From: Loripinus fragilis
Lineage: Eukaryota; Mollusca; Bivalvia; Lucinida; Lucinidae
DNA length: 64,000 nucleotides
NCBI GenBank assembly: GCA_964019695.1
Contig: OZ026520.1
Location: 32,716,620 to 32,780,619, forward strand
Direction: 5' to 3'
Part shown: positions 55,357-64,000 of the stretch, piece after piece
Layout of the letters: each line of letters opens with the position of its first letter
Position numbering within the stretch: the stretch's first letter is position 1
The notes under the pieces: generated by a model
The model's database searches: none
What the model saw: the letters and a program-made list of their open reading frames with translations, nothing else
What the model was told of the DNA's origin: nothing
Translations under genes and position numbers: made by a program

Positions 55357-55860
55357 CTAAACAAACAAAATGAGTGTGCGCGGTAAGATGACTTATTAAC
55401 CTGGGCATCCGCCTAGCTTGGTCAATGTCTGTGCTCTTGGCTCAATGGAAAACTATGATTCGCGGAAAGCGGAGAATATGATCAGACTCATCGGAGTCTA
55501 CTCGTGGCGCACAATCACAATGTTGGTTACCTCATGTCATGGTTCAATTATATTATGGGTATATCGACAAACAAAGCATACCAAGAACACGATATAGTGT
55601 GTGTTTTTTTTCTTTCTATTAGCAAGTTTTCTGAAATAGCGTCCAATATCTTTGTGAATGTATTTGCAAACACAAAAACATCCAGGAAATACACTATTCA
55701 AACGGTGATATCTTAAGACATCAAATGATCAAAAGATCGAATAATCTCGTGGACAGCAAAATGTATCCCATATCTAATATGAGATAAGAAATACTTCTAA
55801 TCGGTGCATTGATGCTTAAGTGTCCAATGAGAACCACAGGGTCTACCGTTCCGTGGTCAT
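55357..55860. other. Intron upstream of exon A
   Basis: No exon encoding the cytosolic N-terminus of mucolipin was found here, and no repeat boundary is clear. Confidence 0.4.
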
Positions 55861-58008
55861 CTGGAATAATGGACCATCGGGTTGTATTCACCATCAGGGA
55901 TATATGCAAAGTTCAGTTGCGCAGCCTGGAAATTTTCCAGCAAACAGGACGTAGTGAAGCCCATAGGTAGGTAGGCGTAGGTGTATTGCTTTCTGCCTTT
56001 TAGGTTTACTCCAGTTGGGTTGGGCTTAAAGGGCTTAGAAATGGCGTTGTAGTGGGGCCTGGCAGAGAGTAATGGGGATACTATAGAGGGGTATATGTGA
56101 AATTCAGATGCGCAGCCTTGGACTTTTCGAGCAATCCGGGCGTAGTGAAGACACCATGGGTAGGTAGTCATGGGTGTCCTGTCTTCTGCCTAGTAGGTGT
56201 ATTCCCATTGGGCTGGGCTTTAACGGCTAAGAAATGGCGATGGAGCAGGGCCCAGTAGCCAGTAAAGGGTATAATGTATATAGAGTTCTATGCAAAGTTC
56301 AGGTGCGTAGCCTGGGAATTTCGAGTATACAGGGCGTAGTAAAGCCAATTGGTAGTGACGTCTGGGTGTCCTGCCTACTGCCCTTTAGGTGCACTTCCGT
56401 TGAGTTGGACTTTAAGGGCTTAGAAAAGGCGTTGTAGTGGGGCCTAGCAGAGAGTAATGGAGATGTTATAGGGGGATATATGTGAAGTTCAGATGCGCAG
56501 CCTTGGAATTTGAGCAATCAGGGCGTAGTGAATCCCATGGATAGTAAGGCCTGGGTATCCAGCCTACTACATGGTTGGTGTACCTCTGTTGGGTTGGGCT
56601 TTAAGGGCTTAGAAATGGCAATGTAGTGGGTCCAAGTAGCAAGTAAAGGGAAAACTTTATACAGGGATATTATGCAAAGTTCAGGTGCGCGGCCTGGGAA
56701 TTTTCGAGCATATAGGGCATATTGAAGCCCATGGGTAGGTAGGTTATGAAATCCTGCCTACTGCCTTTTAGGTGTATCTCCGTTGGGTTGGGCTATAAGG
56801 GCTTTGAAATGGCGTTGGAGTGGGGCTTGGTAGAGAGAAATGGGGATATATGTGAAGTTCAGATGCGCAGACTTGGAAGTTTCTAGCAATAAGGGCATAG
56901 TGATACCCATGTGCAGTTGTGCCTGGGTGTCTTGCATACAGTCTTGTAGGTGTACTTTCGTTGAGTTGGGCTTTAATGGCTTGAAAATGACAATGTAGTG
57001 GGCTCAGTAGCCAGGAATGGGTATACTATTTATAGGATTATATGCAAAGTTCAGGTGCGTAGCCTAGGAATTTTCGAACGTACAGGGCGTAGTGAAGCCC
57101 ATGGGTAGGTAGGCCTGGGTATCCTGCCTACTATCTAGTAGGTGTACTCTGGCTGGGTTGGTTTTTAAGGGATCCAGAATGGAGTTGTAGTGGGGCCTGA
57201 TAGAGAGTAATGAGGATGGTATAAGAGAATATGTGAAGTTCAGATGCGCAGCCTTGGAATTTTTTAGCAATCAGGACGCTGTGAAGCCTATGGGAAGTTA
57301 TGCCTGACTGTCCTTCTTACTGCTTAGAAGGTGTACTTCCGTTGGGTTGGGCCTGAAGGGCTTGAAAATGGCGATTAAGCAGTGCCCAGTAGCCAGTTAA
57401 GGGTATAATGCATATATATTGGGGGATATATGCAAAGTTCTGGTGCGCAGCCTTGGTAATAAAGCTCATGGGAAGTTAGGCCTCGGTGTTCTGTCTACTG
57501 CCTAGTAGATGTACCTCTGATGTGTAGGGCTTAAAGGGCTTAGAGATGGCAATTTGGGCTTAAAAATGGCAATGTAATGGGGCCCAGTAATGGCTATACT
57601 ATATACTGGGATATACGCAAAGTTCAGGTGCGCAGCCTGGAAATTTTTCGAGCATACAGGGCGTAGTGAATCCCGTGGATAGGTAGGCCTGGGTGTCTTG
57701 CTTACTGCCTACTAGGTGTACCACTTTGCGTTGGGCTTTAATGGCTTAGAAATGGCGTTGTAGTGGGGCAAGGTAGAGAACAATGGGGATGCTTTAGGGG
57801 ATATATGTGAAATTCAGATGCTTAGCCTGAGTATTTTCAAACATGCAGGGCGTAGTGAAGCCAATGGGTAGTAAGGCCTGGGCGTCCTGCCTACTGCCTA
57901 CTAGGTGTTCTCCAGTTGGGTTTGGCTTTCAGGGCTTAGAAATGGAGTTGTAGTGGGGTCTGGTAGAAAGTAATGGGTTTGCTGGGAATGAAAGTAAAGT
58001 TCGGGAGC
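55861..58008 (+). repeat. Left arm of foldback structure: 11 units of a ~190-bp repeat in A/B dimers
   Basis: The anchor GTTCAG(G/A)TGCGCAGCCT recurs at about 55911, 56100, 56296, 56486, 56679, 56858, 57049, 57237, 57437, 57620 and 57810. Two unit types alternate: A (ATATGCAAAGTTCAGGTGCG, then GAGCATACAGGGCGTAGT) and B (ATATGTGAAGTTCAGATGCG, then AGCAATCAGGGCGTAGT), so the real unit is a ~380-bp dimer. Each unit also has GGGTTGGGCTTTAAGGGCTT and GAAATGGCGTTGTAGTGGGG. ORFs through the array are artefacts. Confidence 0.9.
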
Positions 58009-58206
58009 CGGACAAAACATCCCAGGAAAAACATCCCATGCCATTTTTTGACACCCTGGACAAAACATCCCACAAAGATTTGCCACCATGGACGAAACAT
58101 CCCATGCTGTTTTTGTCGCCCTGGACAAAGCATCCCATACTGTTTTTGTCACCCCGGACATAACATCCCATGCCTTTTTTGCCATCCCGGACAAAACATC
58201 CCACAC
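58009..58206 (+). repeat. 33-bp minisatellite, inner end of left arm
   Basis: GGACAAAACATCCC recurs at about 58010, 58057, 58090, 58122, 58155 and 58188, with a period of 33 bp and a spacer of the type ATGC-GTTTTTGTC-CC. A short, damaged unit is at 58024. Because 33 is divisible by three, all frames give 11-residue repeats, which explains the long ORFs here. Confidence 0.9.
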
Positions 58207-58545
58207 TTGGACTGCTCCTTCAGGGTAGGTCTCATTTGGGACCTTTATCTACTATTACATGTACTAGCAGTGAATGCCCTAGTAAGACTGTCCAAATGAA
58301 TACACTAGATCTTAAATTGATTGAAAGGCAGTTTCACAGTGTAAATAAAGTTTAATAAAAGATAATTATATCTTGTTGCGACAAACAACTAAATTTGAGT
58401 GTTAATAAGCCAATTACACCTTAAAGGAAATCATTTTACAGTTTGGGTCAAACAAACTACATGTATTATAATTGGGAATCATATGTCTAACTATCTATCT
58501 ACCTTTGATCTCCAATCATTTCAACAGGTATGGTACATTAAGAAT
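58207..58545. other. Loop of the foldback structure, left part
   Basis: Unique-looking AT-rich sequence. With 59545-59600 it forms an original loop of about 390 bp. No coding sequence is recognised. Confidence 0.5.
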
Positions 58546-59544
58546 CAGGGCTCGAAAATTGTACACGTCCGCTCGTATTTACGAGTGGAAGTTCGGTAAG
58601 GGCGAGTGGAAATTGCCATTTGCTAGCCCGACAGGACGAGTAGATTTTTTTGGTTTTGTAATTATTTTTGAGAAAAAAAAAAGAACTAACTAGCATGTTT
58701 TACAGCCTGCAAAAGCAACGCAAACACAGTGAAGTAAGATCGTTCGGTAGGTTTAAAATGTCACTAAAATATGACCGGATGTTTACACTAGACAGCTGTA
58801 AATGCAACCCGGTAAAATCTGGTTGATCTTTGAACTAAATACCGGGACACATTGGAAAATCAATTTGGCCTAAGGGTTTTGAGCCGACGTTCCGGATTTT
58901 ATCTCTGTATACGAAAACGGGGGTCAGTCTGATTACCGCAGGATACCGCAGGATCCCCTGATATTGGCGTTCTCAATTGAATTTTCCATATTATAGGCAT
59001 GAAATAGGCATTATATAATAAATAACAGTAAATATCCTCACTTGTTTTGTTGGTTGTTGGTTGGTTTTGTTGCTTTACGTCCCAAGTCAACAGCTATGGT
59101 CATTGCGGGACGGTCAGTTCACCTAACCACACTTTTTCCTGGGCAGGCTTGAACAAGCGGTTAACCAGTAATTTGTGCACATACTTTCGCTTGTAACTGA
59201 CAACAACCCTTCTTGAATGAAGCAGCGGAAGGGAGGAGAATGACCATAGAAATGTTGGTAAAAATAAACAGGCAATAAAACAACTAAAAAGACACCCTGT
59301 CACAGACACCCTGTCACATTAGCCTAAGGATAACACAATTTGGTGTTATTAATTCGACAAATTATATGATTATTTTCTATTTTTCATAACTATAAATCAT
59401 GATTTAAGGTTTTCCTAGATTAAGATGATATTTGAATTAAAATACCAGACTTAAGGACGAGTTCAACTGGAGTAAGGACGAGTGGAAAATTTAGACCACT
59501 TGCCCCACAGGACGAGTAGGTCCAAAAATAAATTTCGAGCCCTG
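58546..59544. mobile_element. hAT-like non-autonomous element in the loop
   Basis: Ends CAGGGCTCGAAAATTG (58546) and AATAAATTTCGAGCCCTG (to 59544) are inverted. CAGGG...CCCTG ends are typical of hAT. Subterminal GGACGAGTGGAAA and CACAGGACGAGTAG / GACAGGACGAGTAG motifs occur near both ends. AGAAT flanks both sides (58541-58545; 59546-59550), but the expected 8-bp duplication is not clear. No transposase is seen. Confidence 0.7.
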
Positions 59545-59599
59545 CAGAATATTAATAATAGTGACAATTAACTAAATGGGATGTTTTATGCACATTCAT

Positions 59600-59815
59600 A
59601 GGCTTTAAACAGAGTGTGGGATGTTTTTTCTGGGGTGGCAGATATGGCATGGGAGTTTTTGTCTGGGGCCGCAAAACTGGCATGGTATGTTCTGTCCAGG
59701 GCGACAAAAACTGCATGGGATGTTTTGTCCGGGATGGCAAATCGATGGGTGATGTTTTGTCCGGGGTGTCAAAAAATGGCATGGGATTTTTGTCGCGGGA
59801 TGTTTTGTCCTACAT
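59600..59815 (-). repeat. 33-bp minisatellite, inner end of right arm
   Basis: GGGATGTTTTGTCC and variants recur with the same period, as the reverse complement of 58009-58206. Units are at about 59618, 59650 (damaged), 59683, 59717, 59750 and 59797. Confidence 0.9.
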
Positions 59816-60283
59816 TCATAAAGTTCAGATGCCCAGACTTGGAATACATGCTCAAAAATTCCCAGGCTGCGAACTTGAACTTCACACATATATCCCTTTA
59901 GCCCCACAGTGCTCTCTATGTGGCCCCACTACATCGCCATTTCTAAGCACTTAAAGCCAACTCATCTGGGGTACATTTTCTATGCAGTAGGCAGAACATC
60001 AAGGCCTAACTACCCATGGGCTTCACTACGCCCGTATTCTTGAAAATTCCAAGGTTGCACATCTGAAATTCACATATATCCCACTATAACATTCCCATTA
60101 CTTTCTACCAATACCCAGTACAACGCCATTTAAAAGCCCTTAAAGCCCAAACAAACGGGGCTACACCTAGTGGGCAGTAATCAGGACTTTCATGCCAACC
60201 TACCCATAGGCTCACTACGCCCTGTATGCTCGAAAATTACCAGGCTACGCACCTGAACTTTACATATAGCCCTGTATATGGTA

Positions 60284-61656
60284 CAGTCAACTCTTGTTTA
60301 CTCAACTTTGCATATCGAACAAACGACCGGGTGCTGGTTTTTTCCCTTATATATTATTACAATTCCACAACATTTTTCTTGACATTGGCTAAGTCGATAA
60401 AACTGAAAACTCGTTACAAAAAAGTGGCCCAGCTGATCAATTTTAATGTATTTTACAACGCCTAACTCGATTCCATTTCAAAAGAAATTACCTTTTTATC
60501 TGAATGTGTCTCCAATTATTCCACCCTTTTCAACGTTAATTATCCCAATTAAAACCACCAATTGTTTGATCACTTGGTCCACGTGTGTGACACATGCAAT
60601 TGTAAATTAGTGTGTTATATAATAAAATAAGTGACAGTGGTCGGCGAATTCTATTGATCTATTGTATACAATTTCAAAGCGGGTACATGTAAGTATTGTG
60701 TCATATTTGAGCAATCTCTTGAGTATTAAGCCTGTGCGATGAATGCTCGTTCTAAATAAGGCCAAAGTATAATTTAATTGTTTCTCGAGCCAATTTTTTA
60801 TTTTGAAAAAAACATTTTATTTCAGGTACTGGACAGTTGTGCGTGTAAGGCTTTTTTCGGACATTGGTCATGCCATGACAAAAAAAAATTTGGAAGGCAT
60901 CCGACGAAAATTAAAACGTGGATGTATACTTTTGGGGCTTAAAAAATGACGACGAACGAAAGGGTAAAACCTGCAACGCGGGACAAGTTGCCAATAATTA
61001 CTTAGAACTGAAAAATGCTATGTTCGTTTTATTTTGTCTAAGAAAGTAAAAAATAGTCATAATGTCAGGCTGCGGTCGTTCCCAAGAAACGCTTCTAATT
61101 TTCCCCTTTTTTTATTATTTCTTTTTTCATTGTTTCAATTCCAAATGTCAATTGATTCTGGGACAATTAATCATGCAGATTATTCATGAGGGTCGGGATG
61201 GGGGGGTCTGGTATTCACTATTCATTAAAAATTTAGCCCATTATTCATCTCATTAAAATTTTGGGTTATTCATTAAAATAAGACCAATTATTCATTAACA
61301 GTAAGAAAGGTGGCAAAGAAATCTGATTATTCACTATTCATGAATTTTTTCTTCAATTCATTAAAAACATAGGATTATTCATTAATTTTTAGGCCCTCAT
61401 TATTCACTATTCATTATGTTTTTGGCTCATTATTCACTATTCATTATAAAAAATGGCCATTATTCACTAATCATTATACCCCATCCTGACCCTCATTCAT
61501 ATAATAGCTCCTAATAACGATCTATTAATGAACTAGTTGAACGTGAATTATTGTGCCCCAAAATGGTGGCTAACTCATGATTGGTTACCTGGAACTACTG
61601 ATAACTCGACATATTTTGCTCAGTCCCTTGAAATTCGAGGTATCAAGAGTAAACTG
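60284..61656. mobile_element. Tigger/pogo-like non-autonomous element, TA duplication
   Basis: Ends CAGTCAACTCTTGTTTACTC and the inverse CAGTTTACTCTTGATACCTC are flanked by TA (60282-60283; 61657-61658). CAGT ends with TA duplication fit the pogo/Tigger branch of Tc1/mariner. The element interrupts the right arm of the foldback array. No transposase is recognised in 1373 bp. Confidence 0.75.
61188..61494. mobile_element. 307-bp MITE filled with TTATTCACTATTCAT repeats
   Basis: Ends GAGGGTCGGGATGGGG and CCCCATCCTGACCCTC are inverted and flanked by ATTCAT (61182-61187; 61495-61500). The interior is a degenerate minisatellite of (A)TTATTCACTATTCATTA units, so its flanking duplication resembles its own interior. 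It is nested in the Tigger-like element. Confidence 0.75.
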
Positions 61657-62960
61657 TATACGCATTGCTGGCTACCAGGCCCAACTATATCGCAATTTCT
61701 AAGCCCTTGAAGCCCAACCCAAAAGGTAACAACTACTAGGTAGTAGGCAAAACACCAAGGCCTAACTACCCATAGGCTTCTTTACGCACTGTATGCTAGA
61801 ACATTCCAAGGCTGCGCATCTGAGTTTCACATATATCCCTCTGAGCTTCACATATATCCCCTATAGCATCCCCAATGATCTCTACCGGGCCCCACTTCAA
61901 CGCCATTTGTAAGCTCAATTCAACTGGAGTACACCTATTAAGTAGTAGGCAAGACACTCAGGTAAACTATACATGGGCTTCTCTAATCCCTGTATGCTCC
62001 GAAATTCCAAGGCTAGGCACCTGAACTTTGCATATATTCCTGTATATAGCTTACCCATTACTTGCTACGAGGCACAACTACATCGCCATTTTTAAGCCCT
62101 TAAAGCCCAACCCAACGGGAGTACACCTACTGGACAGAAGGCAAGACATCCAGGCCTACCTACCCATGGGCTTCACTAAGCCCTGTGTGCTCGAAAATTC
62201 CAAGGCTGCGTATCTGAACTGTGCATATATCCCTGCATATAGTACATGATTACCATTACTGGCTAATGATCAACACTACATCGCCATTTCTAAGCCCTCA
62301 AAACCCAACCCAACGGGGGAACACCTACTAGGCATGAGGCAGGAGATTAAGGCCTAACTACTCATAGGCTTCGCTACGCCTTGTATGCTCTAAATTCCAA
62401 GGCTGCCACCTGAACTTTGCATATATCCCTGTATATAGTATACCCAATACTGGCTTCTGGTCACAACTTCATCTTTATTTCTAAGAAATTTAAGCCCAAC
62501 CCAACGGGACTAACAGCCACTTTACAGCGCCATTTCTAAACCCTTAAAACCCAACCTAACGGTAGTACACATAGAGACAGTAGGCAGGACACCAAGTCCT
62601 AAATACCCATGTGCATCACTACGCCCTGTATGCTCAAAAATTCCAAGGCTGCGCACCTGAAAACATATATCCCCAATAGCATCCCCATTACTCTCTCTTT
62701 CAGGTCCAACTACAACGTCATTTATATGCCCTTAAAAGCCCAACCAAACAGGGGTACATCTAATAGGTAGGTTGGCAGAGCACCCTGTCCTACCCACCAA
62801 TTGGCTTAACTACGCCCTGTATGTTCACAAATTTCAAGGTTGCGCACCTGAACATTGCATATATCCCAGTATATAGTGTACCATTACTGACAATCTGGCT
62901 CCACTACATTGCCATTACTTAGCCATAAAAGCCAAACCCAACGGAGGTACATCTACAAAG

Positions 62961-64000
62961 CAGTAAGCTGGACACTTAGGCCTATTTACCTATTAGTCCG
63001 AGAGCCCATAATAGGTTTAATCAAGTGGTTGAGATCAAAAGGTTTGAAGGTGTGTTCTAATGTAGAAAAATGTGCTGAGTTCAAAAATCAAACTCTTAAA
63101 AAAATCGGCTGGTACACAAAAGTGCTATGCGCAATGGATGCCCCTGGGGTATGCAATATCTCAAAATAGCGCTAAATTGGGGGTACCCTTGCAAGTTTAT
63201 AATTTAAACCATGTAATATCAGTAGTAAAATGCAAATTTTGGCAGCAAACAACATATTATGATCAATGTTTAATATTAAATAAAAATTAGACATGCCAAG
63301 GACGCTTTCTAACACTAAAATATAGCAAATTATAAAGTCAGCGAAAACTAATGCCTTTTGTCTCTGGTTATCGGATGATTTTTGATTTGCTTAAGCTAGA
63401 GCAGATTTATAATTCAATCTTATGTAATGCAATGATGTTGTCATTAACAATTATTATAATTTCAAAACATTATAGAGTATGGCCAAGAAATGCCATAATC
63501 ACAGACTGCAGGCCAACCAATGGCACCATGAGGAAGGGACACAAAGTAGGCATAATCCAAGGTCTTACAGTACAATGTATATGTATATTTCAAGTTCCTT
63601 TTCCTTTCAATGTGAATAAATTATACTCAGAGAAGACTAAGATTTCCCTGGATAATGGCCCAACCAATTAGTTTCTAAGCTTTGAACTCTATGTATAGCT
63701 AGCTATCACCACATGACCAGCCAAGACTGAACAGACTATGCTGGTCAATATTCCACATGACTTATATTCGATGTCTTAGGAATTGCGTGATAACCCATGT
63801 CCCACTCTTTGCTGAATGTTAAAAGAATGGATTAGTATGAAAAAAGTAAGTGTGTATGGTCAGAAAATACCACAAGCACACATTGCAGAACAACCCATGG
63901 CACAGTGAGGAACAGCTACAAGACACCAGGAGGACATACAACGTAAAGCAACCAGCTCTCTCTCTCTCTCTTCCCCATCAAGATGATTGCAAAACTAGAA
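62961..64000 (+). repeat. Right edge: unassigned sequence then R3 repeat
   Basis: 63480-63560 (AATCACAGACTGCAGGCCAA, GGCACCATGAGG) and 63860-64000 (ACACATTGCAGAACAACCCA, AGCTCTCTCTCTC, GATGATTGCAAAACTAGAA) are copies of the R3 dispersed repeat. The ORFs at 62909-63169, 63072-63290 and 63351-63671 have no recognisable domain. Confidence 0.45.

Larger units (their letters stand above)
59816..62960 (-). repeat. Right arm of foldback structure: ~190-bp units, opposite orientation
   Basis: The reverse complement of the left-arm unit recurs (for example GCGCACCTGAACTTTGCATATA, CCCATGGGCTTCACTACGCCC, TTAAAGCCCAACCCAACGGG). Anchors are at about 59870, 60055, 60240, then after an insertion at 61800, 62005, 62200, 62395, 62640 and 62830. 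The array is broken by the TA-flanked element at 60284-61656. Units are more diverged than in the left arm. Confidence 0.88.

Noticed and set aside
57901..58299. Overlapping ORFs with 11-residue repeats (MGCFV-type) as a repeat protein
   Set aside because: They arise from the 33-bp minisatellite, which stays open in all frames on both strands. The mirror array at 59600-59815 gives the same effect.
55861..62960. CRISPR-like regularly spaced repeats
   Set aside because: Units are ~190 bp and diverged with no spacer/repeat alternation, the surroundings are eukaryotic introns, and there are no cas genes.

Overview
The window looks like intron-rich genomic DNA of a marine mollusc, most likely a bivalve. 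It is AT-rich and has no prokaryotic gene organisation. It is crowded with degraded retroelements, DNA transposons, MITEs and tandem arrays of the kind seen in clam genomes. The organism call is an inference from repeat style and from the host gene, not from a database match.

One host gene can be supported: a mucolipin (TRPML) cation channel on the minus strand. Eight consecutive internal coding exons were assembled by eye at 55079-55356, 51509-51638, 49460-49577, 48030-48062, 35452-35542, 21923-22022, 6898-7010 and 5323-5499. Every junction has GT/AG ends and every phase agrees, giving about 346 residues from just before the lumenal loop through S2 and S3. The N-terminus (above 55356) and the pore/S6/C-terminus (below 5323) were not found and probably lie outside the window. 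Three introns exceed 12 kb and carry most of the mobile DNA.

Layout from left to right: a 5'-truncated LINE RT (1-1365); a four-unit ~290-bp satellite with a palindromic core (1640-2800); Penelope 3'-end repeats (2.9-4.5 kb); mucolipin exons (5.3-7.0 kb); a second LINE (8.1-15.3 kb) split by a TTAA-flanked piggyBac-like element (10579-13333), which itself holds a 2.5-kb inverted-repeat element; a Penelope-like element with GIY-YIG upstream of RT (17.6-20.75 kb) followed by tandem 3' repeats (16.4-17.7 kb); mucolipin exon F; assorted MITEs and hairpins (22-34 kb); exon E; a second, inverted copy of the 2.5-kb element (39457-41973); degenerate repeats and tRNA-derived SINEs (42-47 kb); exons D, C and B; a dead mariner (51900-53203); exon A; and a giant foldback-like structure (55.86-62.96 kb). 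In that structure two arrays of a ~190-bp repeat face each other across a loop interrupted by a hAT-like element.

The strongest leads are (i) the permuted-domain Penelope element, whose in-frame TGA codons fall on positions expected to be cysteine, suggesting a selenocysteine-using Naiad-type retroelement; (ii) the foldback-like structure with terminal arms built of higher-order satellite plus a 33-bp minisatellite; and (iii) the inverted 2.5-kb pair flanking mucolipin exons E and F, which could promote exon circularisation.
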